Shown piece after piece: positions 44,151 to 55,093 of a stretch of DNA of 64,000 bases. Numbering within the stretch: position 1 is the stretch's first letter; every line of letters begins with the position of its first letter. Both the position numbers and the translations under genes were made by a program. Source of the DNA: Skeletonema tropicum (taxonomy: Eukaryota; Bacillariophyta; Thalassiosirophyceae; Thalassiosirales; Thalassiosiraceae); the NCBI GenBank assembly GCA_037178625.1, contig CM074141.1, positions 930,001 through 994,000 on the forward strand, written 5' to 3'. Under the pieces are notes generated by a model. The model worked only from the letters and a program-made list of their open reading frames with translations, searched no databases and was not told the DNA's origin.

Positions 44151-47100
44151 GCGAATAGATGAAACAAACATTCCAAATGACCTTCTATGGGCAGAGCAAG
44201 ATGTCAACTCGTCGTCATTGAAAGCTCCCAACAAATATCTACCCGACCAGGCCAACTCTCTATCGCCTATCGCAGGATTTCTACCAAAGATCAACTATAG
44301 GGCGCTCTCACTAGCCAATTCTCAACTAGCATCTATCCGGCAGATACTCAGTCTTGAATGGAGCTCCATCACTCTTGGCATTGTGCAACCCTTCTTGGCC
44401 AGCCACTCAGAACATTCGTCAAGGCTATGCCAACATACGGGACAGCCAAAAGCCCTGTTCAACTCCACTCTACGAGATCTATTGCCAAGATACCTCGATG
44501 GCCTCTCGTGAATGCTGCCTCTTCCGCTTCTGAATGTCAGCCAATCTCGTTGCGTAGCACGGCTTCTGCAATCGTATGTAAGATCACATGCCCCCCTCTA
44601 CACACCAAAGATATACTCCATGTACTTTTCCATCACTAGTAAAAGGACGAAGGCAAACACAGGATCTCCATGCGGCAATTTAAAGCGAAGGTCAAGCATA
44701 TACTCACATTAGTGCAGTCCAAAATCTCTGCATGCAAAACGACTTCCGTGAACCTCTCGCTAGATCAGAGCATTTCTTCATTCTCAACATCAAATTCGGA
44801 ACAGCAGACAACATAGCGCTTCTGAATAACTTTGGAAATATACATTCTGGTGTTTCCTGCAAAGACTGATGGACCCATCATTTCGGCGTAGGGAATGCAA
44901 CATGCACTTCTCGACTTATCACACCAGCACGGCTTCACACTACACTCGTGGATCTTGCGGCTCGACCTACCCTTTCCTGATGTAATGATCTTCATCTGCT
45001 TCCGCACTGTGAACACAACACTGAAATGCAACTTCATTATCATCCTGCACCACATACTCGGCCATCTCCGCAGCACAGGGTTGATATATTTCGATCCTTC
45101 AGCCAGCTGCATCTGCATCCATTGCTTGCGACAATTAATAATACTCATCAAGAACATTCATCAACCGTAGCCTGAGAATCCACTTCCGATCATACCTCAT
45201 CGTGATATACTTCTTCCCTTTTGGATATAGCATTAGCATCAATTGACGGCAATGATCCAGCATTCTTTCAATCTCTCGGAGTAATGTATATTATCGACTC
45301 CAGCTGCAACTTGTTCTAGAACATTTTGGGCAATAAAAGCGCACAATACCGCTTCAGCCTTCACATTCTCATTGAACCATACAACATAGGTAATAGTAGT
45401 CAGGGCTAAGCGGTGATAGACGCCATTGTCTAACCATCTTTGTCAACACTGCGACTCGGCAATAGACCTTGTCGACACTGTGATATCGCATCTTGCACAA
45501 CTTGTGGCCATCCTCCCCTTGAGGGAAAGACCTCTACGTCAATCTGGTCATCCACAAGTGATCTGTCAGTAATGGGCTCCCCTGAAGCAATGCATGCATC
45601 AGCCTCAGGTACCACGTATTGTCTTCGAACCTCATTGCTCATCCGCAAGTATTGCAAGAGCGTCCGCCTCGCCATCATGAATATGCCAGCCGCTGATATC
45701 ATTCAGATCATCGAACCACTTCATTGTAGAGTTTATCCTGAGTCTCCTCCTCGGCCGTAGATAATTCAACATCATCTACCTCGGAGGTAAAATCGCCGCG
45801 TCCCCAAAATTTGCGTCGAATATTATTCATACACATCAGCCAATTGCTGCGTTCATTCTCATTCATAGTCATTTCTCTGCCATGGTCATTACTAGGCTCC
45901 AAACACCCCCCAAAAAACAACTGTATAGCGTGTGGGATCTTGTGAGTTCCTATCTTCCAAAGAATAACATCAATCAAGCCAACCAAACGCCGCAATATTG
46001 CTAATATCTGGCTCGTGCATCTAGTCACCGGGCATGGATTTAATCCGCCGAGTTGTTGTGCCATGTACCGTAAGGTTCATGATTTGCACCCTCCGCTCAA
46101 AGCAATCCCATAACGTCATAAGAGCGTCGCTTTCCTGAAATTCAGCTGATAGATTATGCAAGAACCCAAACTAGCGTTCCGCCAAATCAGCCCACTGCGT
46201 AGCTCTCCTAATACACGCAGAGTATTCCCACCTCGTATAAACCTGCGTACCTCCTCGCACTTTTGGATGCTCAAGGATCGCAGACGAGCGTGCCTGGAAC
46301 ACCTACTCACCTGCATGATGCCGTCGCTGCCATCTCATCCAAGTATAAATGAACCCTTTTTGGACACATAAACTCGGACAAGTGTACACGTTGGTACCTC
46401 CTTGTGGTCTTCGCGTCGCATCAGTGTAGAAGATAGTATCAATAAAACGTTTGTTGCGTAATGCACGATCATTTGTTGGAAACTAACTCTCTTGACAAAG
46501 TAGTGTTGATGAAAACCTACCCAGCTGCGTCGTCTGTTAAATTGTGAGCATCCTCTTCTGAAATGCGCTATAACTAACCAAGTATCTCGGCTGAGACACA
46601 CCAGTAGGATCTCCAACTCCAACGCACTGAAAATACCCAAAGTGGTCGACACAATATATAGCTTCAAAATCTCATAAGAACAATTCATTGTTATCTCTTG
46701 TCTCATCGGTTCTGCAAGATGCAATGCCATGCACAACAGATCTTCCCAGTGATTCCAGAGCGTCAGCCAATTATACAATGAGTTCCTTTCTAGAAGGAAA
46801 CTCCCTCTTGCTAATAGTACGCATCAATATGATTATCCATCACCTCTATTTAGCGAGCATCCTCAGAGGGATCTCCAACATTTACTCAGAGGTATCTCTC
46901 AATCATAGCGACATACTTATGCATCCATATGATTATCCATCACCTCTACGAAGCGAGCATCCTCAGAGGGATCTCCAGCATTGATTCAGAGGGGGCTTTC
47001 AATCATAGCGCATACATCTGGACGTTGAGCGCTCTCACAGTAGTAGCCTGGATACTACTCTCATACTCTCCTCACTCGTTCCTGCAATAAAAATAAAAAA

Positions 47101-47195
47101 AAAGGCAAGTGCGCCGACTCAGTACCCATGCATACACCAACTTCACGTCCTCCGCATCGAAGACGTCTGTGTTACTTGGTAATCTCGTCAATTCT
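44151..47195. other. Decayed sequence, probably the rest of the retroelement
   Basis: Several overlapping short frames on both strands but no convincing domain. It is likely the eroded 5' part of the minus-strand copia element. A 100-base direct repeat lies at 46821-47009. Confidence 0.4.
46821..47009. repeat. Two direct repeats of about 100 bp
   Basis: Unit 1 is 46821-46920 and unit 2 is 46921-47009. Both contain atgattatccatcacctcta, then gcgagcatcctcagagggat and a caatcatagcg end. Possibly the remains of a regulatory repeat in an LTR. Confidence 0.85.
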
Positions 47196-47510
47196 TCAAC
47201 TACCATCCGCATTTAAATCTAACACTACCACATTAACATAATGAATGGGAAAATCGAAGAGGAGATCAGATACATCAACATCACTGTTGCTTTCTACATC
47301 GAAAAAATCGATGTCCGGCGTAGCGCTTGCCTCCTCCTCTTCTGCAGGTGACAGTTCGATGTCCGGCGTAGAGCTTGCCTCCTCATCTTCTGCAGTTGAC
47401 AGTTGTGGTTCCCCGAGCTCAAGTGGAGGAATGCTTCCTGATGCTGGTGGAGGTGTACTTAGGTGAGGACATGATGAGTGTTGGTCGGTGGGTGACGACA
47501 GATGATGCAC
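47196..47510 (-). CDS. Short acidic hypothetical ORF with internal duplication
   Basis: 104 codons with two copies of an EEASxTPDI-type acidic segment, encoded by two roughly 50-base direct repeats at about 47309-47405. No domain. It could be the remnant of a transposon gene or spurious, so treat it as uncertain. Confidence 0.2.
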   Translation of the reverse strand: MHHLSSPTDQHSSCPHLSTPPPASGSIPPLELGEPQLSTAEDEEASSTPDIELSPAEEEEASATPDIDFFDVESNSDVDVSDLLFDFPIHYVNVVVLDLNADGS

Positions 47511-48299
47511 CTTGTAGCAGGCATCAATTTTATGGCCGCAAAAAAAAAAGAAAAATGGAAGGGGTATTATGTTCTATCTCAAAGCCAGGAGTTCTCAGCA
47601 GCTATCGGTCAATGTTCAGCAGCGGAAAGACCGGACTATTCCTGACTGCTGCTCGCTCACTCACTCTAGAGTGACACCACATAAGTACGGTTGGAATTCA
47701 TAGAAGCTTTCTCAATGGTATCAATTTTGCGAAAACACAAGAAAGAAAGAAAGAAAGAACCTCGCGAACAGGTACAGCCCACGTACAGAAAAGTGACTCA
47801 AGCCACGGTTCGTGCTTCTATTCTTTGCACGAAATATCGTACTCTTTCTGCACAAATGAAAATAAGAGCGGTATTAAGAACTTGTTTTCTGTCATATTCT
47901 GCTAAGCAGCTTCTTCTTTATTTCTCTATGAATTCTTTCTCATTACTTTCGTAGGAAAGGGGTTAGACGTCCAAAGGCAGGGGCTCTATTGGATAAAGAG
48001 GTAACATACATCAAGGAAATGACGCATAAGGCGCACGCTACTTCACCGAATGCGTACTTCTATGGCTAAGTGCAGGGTCAGCCTAGCCAGGATGCTCGTT
48101 CTCAGCGAATATTTGTGCTGTGAACAAATGGGGTACAGATGTGAAAAGCTGAGAGCGAGCTGAGCTCAAATCCGCAGAGAGCTAAGCTTTGTTTTGATTT
48201 GAGAAAAATAGTTTTATACGTGCGTAGGAACTCATACAAATTTGGGCGGGAGGGTTCTCATCCTCCATCATCAACAAGACCACCACATGGCCGGACGTA
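47511..48299. other. Non-genic region between decayed elements
   Basis: No gene seen. It contains A-runs and a GAAA microsatellite near 47742-47760. Confidence 0.45.
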
Positions 48300-49830
48300 T
48301 AGCTGTCTTATCTCCTTGACTCCATCCACTGGATTCCTACGTACCTCGTGTACAAGATGTCATCCAGCATTCCAATTTCGCGCAAAAATACATTTCAAAA
48401 ATTTCCCGCGTCTTTTGTTCCAACACTTTCAAGCACACAAAACACATAATTCAACATCATGGGGAAATGAACCAAAATACCATGATGCCGGCATAGTGGG
48501 TAAAATCGTATCTCCTCAACTCTCCAGAAACTTAGTTGGTGCTAGGCCCATCTGAGCAGCTGAGATCACGGAGAAACTTTTGATCTACCTGGCCCACTAA
48601 GTTACAATAGTCTCGCCCCAAACCTCCAAACCAAAATAAGCCTACGAAATCACGAAAAACAACCTCTGCCGTCCTCCAATTCCACTCAATATGAATGGTA
48701 CAATCGGTCTCTCTCCATCAATCCTCGCTGTCGCTTATACATATAGACATTGGGTGTTGGTGTGGCACATTGCTAGTGACTTCATATGGCCATAGCACTC
48801 CGTCGGGCACCAATATTGCTGCTACACATCACATCATCGATTACAAACAAATGTCACCCATTTCATTGTTCTATTCCGACCTCTAATCAAGGAGATACAA
48901 CTAAACACGACACAAGAGCTATCAATAATATGTTAGGATCGCTTTGTATCGTGAAGTTGACAATAGAGATCCGATTTCACTCCCTGCACTATCATCGGCG
49001 AACTCAATCTTTACATCACAAGACAAACACATCATGGCCATTTACAGAACAACTCCGATGGTAACGTCATTCAAATCAACCTAACCAACCGACAACAACA
49101 GCACAACAACTATGTAGGTTATTGATGATGTAGGGTCATAGTTGAGTGACTTGAAGTTGATTGGGTGGAATAGGTGCACATATTGTCTCCGAAGAAGGCT
49201 GTTGTTATGACGCCACATTGCGTCTGAATAGATCGGAGTAGGATCTTCAACTACTTTTTAAGGCTCTTAGGTTTCGATGAATTAATGTTCGACGGATAAA
49301 GCTGCATATTTTCACTGCTGATATCGTTGGAATGCACAAAGAGTATTCTCTCTTATGAGATAGTTGTTTATCTGCATGCATTTATGTCGTATAACACGGA
49401 TCTGTGGGCCTCATAAATTATAATTATACAACAATAAGATATATCCATCATTGATATGCGTCTAAAGTTCATTATTTCAACAGTGTTTCTTGTCGATAGT
49501 GCTGAAATATTTGTTACAACACCATCGTTCATTGCTCCTGAGGAGTTGAGGATACACATTCTTGTGCACTAATTGGCTTGCATTTTACATCATATGTAAA
49601 ATCGGTACATACCAAGCTGCTCCATACATTCATAAATATTTATATAGGCATCACGAGCATTATATCTTTGATCTAACAGCACAATGCTTAGTAAAGTACG
49701 CTACTCGGGCGGAAATCCCATGGTGGTGATGTGCTCGAAGATCGATGGCGCCACTTTGGTACCGCTTCTTGGACGATTCCTACGTACATAAAAAAATCCA
49801 CTTGATGGAGTCAAGGAGATGAGACAGCTA
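48300..49830. mobile_element. Putative 1.5 kb non-autonomous inverted-repeat element
   Basis: tagctgtcttatctccttga continuing to 48325 is the reverse complement of 49805-49830 with one mismatch in 26 bases. The similarity weakens inward (ccactgga against caagtgga, then tacgta on both sides). The interior has no coding potential, consistent with a non-autonomous DNA element. The outer ends are uncertain, as no target duplication is obvious. Confidence 0.5.
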
Positions 49831-50498
49831 TGACTGTGGTTTGGCACTGGCCATGGAGCTTGGGTATTTTCGGTTTCTTGGCCTGCGCGCCTTTTCCAGG
49901 GGTCACTCCAGCGGGGAAACGGGGCGCCCCCTCCATCATTTTTCTAGCCGTGTCACACACTTTTCAAAATTTGATCACTTTGCACACCAGAACCATGGCG
50001 GAGGCGGCTATGGTATGGAGCGGAACGTCGGTCGGCATCACTAAATGCCGGCGGCGATGTCCTCAGTGGACCGATATGACCTCATGACGTGAAGGAATTT
50101 CTGCCAAAGCGCCCAGAGCCTTTATTTTGGGTGTCGCCTACCCAAAGTGACCGTTATTTAATAAAATAGATTAAGTTGTCCCCGCCTAATCTACAGTGAA
50201 AAAAATTATCCAGGATATTTCAATTTGAGGGGCCGAACAGCTGCTACCTACCTTCTTGGAGTCGAAGAGCGCAAGCCCCCCTAACGCCAACCCAATTAAG
50301 ACTCGGCAAACAAAATATTCTCAGGGATATAATTATATAAACTAGAGTTTGCTAGAGAAAGGTGTTAAAATTATGCTAAACACAAATTTCACCCCACAGT
50401 TTTTGTATTTGCCCCAGTCTATTCTCACATTATCCAAAGTTTGAACTACATAACCAAAAAGCGAGAATGAGGCCTCTTTGGTGGGGAACATAACCCTC
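49831..50498. other. Non-genic spacer between two inverted-repeat elements
   Basis: Contains a GC-rich stretch (about 49860-50100) with short open frames that I do not believe, and then AT-rich sequence. Confidence 0.45.
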
Positions 50499-51777
50499 TA
50501 CGTACTTCAGGGAGAGCTAAAAAAGCAAGGCCCCGCCACTAACAAAACTTTTACGTACAAATTAGCTAGCAAAACAACTTCGCCGAAGAGGATCATAAGA
50601 TGATGAACAAAATATCACATCATGTTTTACACAGAACATCGGACTACGATGAGTAAAAGACAGAGATATCATAATAAATAACATAATAAACTAATATATT
50701 TAATTATTTACACCACCGCTGCGGCGTTTGTCTATTCCGTCGCCATCTCGTCTTGCTTTTTGTACCAAGCCTCGACGAATTTGTCATATCTTGCTTTCCA
50801 ATGAATGATGCCAATCTTTCCCAACTGATACACCCATTGGTCTTTTGCAAAGCTGTCTTTATCTCACACACAATGTTGGCAGCAATGCTCTTCTCAGCCT
50901 CTGCACCCAATTTCATCTCGTGCAATTGTACTTCATCAAGTTTGTCGTATGCTTCTTTCAGTTCATTGTCATGAATAATCACCCCAGGATTGTTCTTCCG
51001 TTGCAGCTTCTTAAAGTAATTGTATGGTGTGTACATCTTCGTTCGCATCTCTGGTGAATTGAATATTGTTTTGCCGGCATCATTCCGTACCTTGCGCTTC
51101 TCTGAACAGTTTTTGCGCAAATGGAAGGTCACACAATGCCTAACCTTTTTGATGGACACACCATCGCCCCTCACGTAAATGTACCAACAGTGGATTGGGA
51201 TGACGATCATATTTGCTCCAAGCTCGGCTTTGAATGATGATGTGTTGTATACCCCGAGGGGAAGTAGGTGGTGTTGGCTGTTGTGTTGATGGACTTGACC
51301 GTTGCTGAGGAGGTTGGTGTGATGGTGCCAGAATGGATGGACGAGATACATCTGCGCCGTTGGTTCGCCGCGCGGTTGTCACAAGTGGATTGAGGCTGGT
51401 GATGCGTAGACGATTGATATTCTTCTCGACCGTCCCGTCCATACAATATCTGATATCAAATGATCCGTCGGCATGGTCTTTTTGAACGAATCCGTTTCCG
51501 CCTTCGCTATTCGGTCTGCCAACGAAATTCTGAGGTGCAATATGAACCAATTGGCCAAACAACGGAGGAGGCATGATGATGCGATGGATTGGGCGGCAAA
51601 TATTGATGGATGTACTGTGTATTGTGATGTGATATGACCGTTGCATTCGGATCTCATGGTGGGGGTTTCAAAAAGGCAGTTAGAATCAAAAAAATCAAGG
51701 TAGGAACTAGTATTGCTCTACGACACTAATAAACCGTTTTTTTTGCCTTGCTTTTTTAGCTCTCCCTGAAGTACGTA
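50499..51777. mobile_element. 1.28 kb DNA element with perfect 33-bp terminal inverted repeats
   Basis: The 33 bases at 50499-50531 (tacgtacttcagggagagct and 13 more ending gcaaggc) are the exact reverse complement of 51745-51777. The perfect match indicates a recent element. The outer tacgta is itself palindromic, so it may be a target-site duplication rather than part of the repeat; CTTCAGGG would then be the element terminus. A terminus with CAGGG resembles hAT elements, but no 8-bp direct duplication is seen. One gene fills most of the interior. Confidence 0.85.
50732..51574 (-). CDS. Unrecognised protein encoded inside the 33-bp-TIR element, frame broken
   Basis: From ATG 51574 (MPPPLFGQLVHIAPQNFVG) to the stop at 50732, about 280 codons. 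The N-terminal part has GGNGFVQKDHADGSFDIRYC and MDGTVEKNINRLRITSL, a small beta-rich module of Tudor/Agenet-like appearance. After a Pro/Gln linker the frame changes once (about 51240-51350). The second half is basic and helical: RHCVTFHLRKNCSEKRKVRN, RTKMYTPYNYFKKLQRKN, IHDNELKEAYDKLDEVQLHE. A final break near 50830 leads to GKIGIIHWKARYDKFVEAWY. No DDE catalytic triad is visible, so it is not an obvious transposase. It could be an accessory protein of a larger family. Confidence 0.55.
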
Positions 51778-52092
51778 TGTACAAAAAATCTGGCTAGCTG
51801 ATTCCTATAAGTACCCATGCACTGCCCACGTACAGAAATGTTACATACTGACGCGCCACGCGCCCACGCTATCTACGCTAGAGCTCGTCAGATTTCCGCA
51901 ATAACTCTAAGCTTTGTCGAAGCTTGGATTGTGCCTTCCTCTTGTCATTGTTCATGCTCTGTCTTGTTGAGAATATGATGATATTGTATTTCTTCCGGAA
52001 TCAAGAAGTTATTTCATCTCAGTTCTCAATACTTAATACAACTCTTCTTCCATCTAAATGCATTCCTTCTCACCATAAAATATATTATTACC
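51778..52092. other. Promoter region of the SET-domain gene
   Basis: 315 bases, no gene seen. A cgcgccacgcgcccacgc GC-rich patch occurs near 51854. Confidence 0.5.
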
Positions 52093-52950
52093 ATGGTGAA
52101 ACCAGCACGAGCATCTTCGAACGCCTTCCATCTGCGCGGCTCTGACAGGAGCTTCCCTACACGAGCAATACTAATCGTATCGTTAGGCTCTTGCCTACTC
52201 GTCCTGTCTTATCTTTCTGGATCCCTCTTCAATGAGGTATCATCACACTCCAATCTACGTAAAAATAATGAACACTCGAATAACCAGGATTTCTTCATTC
52301 CCGACGCTGCCAAACACAATGAAGAGAAGTGGGGCAAAACATTCAAACCTCCGAAAGATTGGAGGAGGCTGGGTTTTCATGACTTACACTCTGGATATGA
52401 ATGTAGTGAACATGCATATGATCAAAACAAGCCCATGCCCGACATGGAATATTGGAATTATTATCGTGACACATATAAACGTGTTGTTAATAACAATATT
52501 GAATTTGATTCTGTGCCTCCAACAGAGGGATATACAATGAACGAGGAGGGAAAGCAGCCGTACTACGCCAAATTATCACCCGGTAAAGGACGTGGTCTCT
52601 TTGCGTCACGAGATATCAAGAAGGGCGAGATGGTTCATGATGGGAATGCAAGTGATGTGGAGATGAGTGCCAATGAGTGGCGAAAAATGGCGTTAGCCTT
52701 ACCTCAAAAAATGGCATGTGATTTTTCAGAGTGGACTTGGACGCAACAAATGGAGAAAGGAGGTCCTTACAAAATTTTCACTGCTTTCAATATTAGCATT
52801 TTGATGAATGATTCGAATAAGCCGAATACAATGCCAAAATCAAGTTATTCATCGGTAATGTATGCCTTGCGCGACATAAAGAAAGATGAAGAAATTCTAA
52901 CCGACTACAAAGTTTATCCAACACGATGGAGTAAAGTGGGTTTGGGTTGA
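52093..52950 (+). CDS. Membrane-anchored SET-domain protein
   Basis: 285 residues, uninterrupted, from ATG 52093 in a good context (accATGg). One membrane helix lies at about 24-43 (ILIVSLGSCLLVLSYLSGSL). The C-terminal half is a SET fold: YAKLSPGKGRGLFASRDIKK at the start, ILMNDSNKPNTM in place of the usual NHS/DxxPN motif, and YALRDIKKDEEILTDY at the end, which is the classic RDIxxGEEIxxDY strand. Residues around NDS-KPN suggest the AdoMet site may be functional. The membrane anchor is unusual for a histone methyltransferase, so a non-histone substrate in the secretory pathway is possible. It converges with the next gene, 69 bases away. Confidence 0.75.
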   Translation: MVKPARASSNAFHLRGSDRSFPTRAILIVSLGSCLLVLSYLSGSLFNEVSSHSNLRKNNEHSNNQDFFIPDAAKHNEEKWGKTFKPPKDWRRLGFHDLHSGYECSEHAYDQNKPMPDMEYWNYYRDTYKRVVNNNIEFDSVPPTEGYTMNEEGKQPYYAKLSPGKGRGLFASRDIKKGEMVHDGNASDVEMSANEWRKMALALPQKMACDFSEWTWTQQMEKGGPYKIFTAFNISILMNDSNKPNTMPKSSYSSVMYALRDIKKDEEILTDYKVYPTRWSKVGLG

Positions 52951-53019
52951 GATGCCACATTATCATCGTTCTCTGGAAGTGTAACTCTTATAAATATATG
53001 AAAGAAAAACCGTTTTTTA

Positions 53020-54218
53020 TTATCTCATCCTCCTACGCAATAAACTTGCACTCTCAGAATCTAAGTCCACTTCTTCTTCATCAGCTTCGCCCGTACTTTG
53101 TTCCTCGTGAATGGGTATCAATTCGTGCTGTTTTTGTAGGATATGTTGTTGCTGTTGACGACGACTAGCCAATAGTTCGGCAACCATACCTGGCCGACGT
53201 TCTGCTACTGCACGGATATGTGGTGGCATAGCCTTCAAAATGTCGTCCAAGCTATTCGAATTGCCATCACTTCTATTACTTGCAGCTTCTTTCTTAGTTT
53301 GAGGTTCTCTTATCGTTGCAGCTCTATTAGTCATCTCCAATGCAGACGCAACTTGAGCATTATTATTAGCTGGAACCTCTTCTTCAGTGCGCAAAGTAGG
53401 CAGCGACAAACCAAACCGATCTCTCATTAGCCGCTGTACATGCTCAGAACTCATTGAGTCCTCCTGTGCCTCTAAATCTTGATGATGACGGTTGTTGTTA
53501 CCTGCTTGATGAAGCTGATGATTGTCACTGTACCAAGACGGTAGTTCATCATCTTCTGCACGCAAGAAGTTGTTTGTATTATCTCCTTGATTACTCCCTT
53601 CTTGACTGGAATAGGTGGAAATTAAAGCATTGTATTGTGACCACAAATGAGCAGCTGTACCAAATGGCATCCATCGACTCATGTATTCCAATGATATGTA
53701 GTCAAGTGATGCACCGTCAATTTGTTGCTGTATCAAAGCATCTATTGCTTGCTGTAGTGTTATGTCATCCTCTTGTTGATTAGATCTGTGGTATCGTTCT
53801 GCATCTGTATTGTTCATTGAATAGGAAGATACAACAACATTGTCATGGTGGTTACCAATCGATCGAGTATCTGCCAATAATTTCGATCGAGACCATGATG
53901 CAACTTCTACTACTGACCAAGATTTGTATTCTCTTTCGTCAAGATTGTAATGATGAGGTAAATTGTCGTAATTATACTGAATACTGCGATTGTTGGTTCT
54001 GAACAGCGTTCCCTTCCAACTGAACAAGTACGTTGACGCAGCAGCGACAGATATGTTGGCCCTCTGCGAGAAGATGAGCAAAATCGACTCTGAATGAACC
54101 ATAATGTTATGCAAATGATGTAGAAGAATAATAGAAACGCCAATAAAATAATGGTGGTTGATTGACTAATTTGAGAGCTGTCGTTGGACTGATCTTCATC
54201 ATCTTTTGTGACTACCAT
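53020..54218 (-). CDS. Single-pass membrane protein, unknown, frame broken
   Basis: About 400 codons. First ATG in the upstream frame is 54218 (MVVTKDDEDQSNDSS), followed by a membrane helix (TIILLAFLLFFYIICITLWF) and a Ser/Arg stretch. Near 54020-54050 the frame changes (equivalent to minus one or plus two) to continue as STYLFSWKGTLFRTNNRS, LQQAIDALIQQQIDG and WMPFGTAAHLWSQYNAL. The C-terminal end has DILKAMPPHIRAVAERRPGM and a Gln/Glu-rich tail ending LLRRRMR. The RDRFGLSLPTL segment is also well formed. No family is recognised. An alternative is a shorter protein starting at 54114 without the membrane helix. Confidence 0.5.
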
Positions 54219-54329
54219 ACTGTCTGGTTGAGATGCGTGCAGAGCAACATACTTCCGGTTCGTTAGCAGTTGCTGTTGTTGTGTGTTGTTAGCTTGTGTT
54301 GTTGCGTGAGATCTCACAGCTGTTGAGCC

Positions 54330-54605
54330 GTGAGTTCGTCACGCGTTCGGTCACGCGTTCGGTCACGGGTGCGCACCGTGATCGCACGCGTGACGCAATT
54401 CTCGCGAAGATCAAGAGAGGTCGGTCACGGGTCGGTCACGGGTCGGTCACGGGTCAGTCACGAGTCAGGTCAAGGTCTGTCCGGCGAAGATCAATAGAGG
54501 TCGGTCACGGGTCGGTCACGGGTCAGGTCACGGGTCAGTCAATTCTCGCGAAGATCAAGAGAGGTCGGTCACGGGTCAGGTCACGGGTTCGCACCCGTGA
54601 CGAAC
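54330..54605. repeat. Minisatellite of cggtcacgggt units with palindromes
   Basis: Many copies of the 11-base unit ggtcacgggtc (and cacgcgttc variants). Higher-order copies share attctcgcgaagatcaagag, then aggtcggtcacggg, at about 54401, 54483 and 54541. At both ends the unit forms palindromes such as cacgggtgcgcaccgtg (54355-54371) and tcacgggttcgcacccgtga (54582-54601). It lies about 110 bases upstream of the start codon of the minus-strand gene. Confidence 0.93.
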
Positions 54606-55093
54606 TGAAAAGAGGGAGAAAGGGTAAAGGATTCGAGAGGGTGCGTGAGGTGTGGAAAGAGCTAAGTAGAAAGAGGTGCTCTATCTCAATTGAGTTGCTC
54701 TCCTCTGACTATGTAATAAAGAGACAACCATTTTATGCAACGGCATCGGCAGCAACAGGCACTCTAACTCTAGGTGCACCTAGGGTGGTAATATTGTGAT
54801 TGTATGGTTACTCCGATGGCGATGAAGAGGAGAAAGAGATGGGGAGTTGATCCATCAATTTGAACTTGGAGTTGAAGCACAAAACTTTGTTTGAATGAAC
54901 AAGAAGTAGATTCAAGGTAGACGTAGGATGTAAATACTTCTAGAGTTGCGCAGTACCTCCACACATCATGTTAGAGGTAGCGATATTGCAGCGTACTCGT
55001 GTCGGCTACACGGAATGATACTGGACAAAGTGTGCAATATAAGCTTATTACGAATGAAATAAAACAGCGAATTGACATAATTATTAATCTATT
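54606..55093. other. Intergenic, downstream of the minisatellite
   Basis: No gene seen. The sequence before 54660 is purine-rich. Confidence 0.45.

Noticed and set aside
50500..51776. hAT transposon call for the 33-bp-TIR element
   Set aside because: The CAGGG terminus fits, but the 8 bases flanking each end are reverse complements rather than direct duplications, and no hAT dimerisation or DDE motif is seen in the encoded protein.
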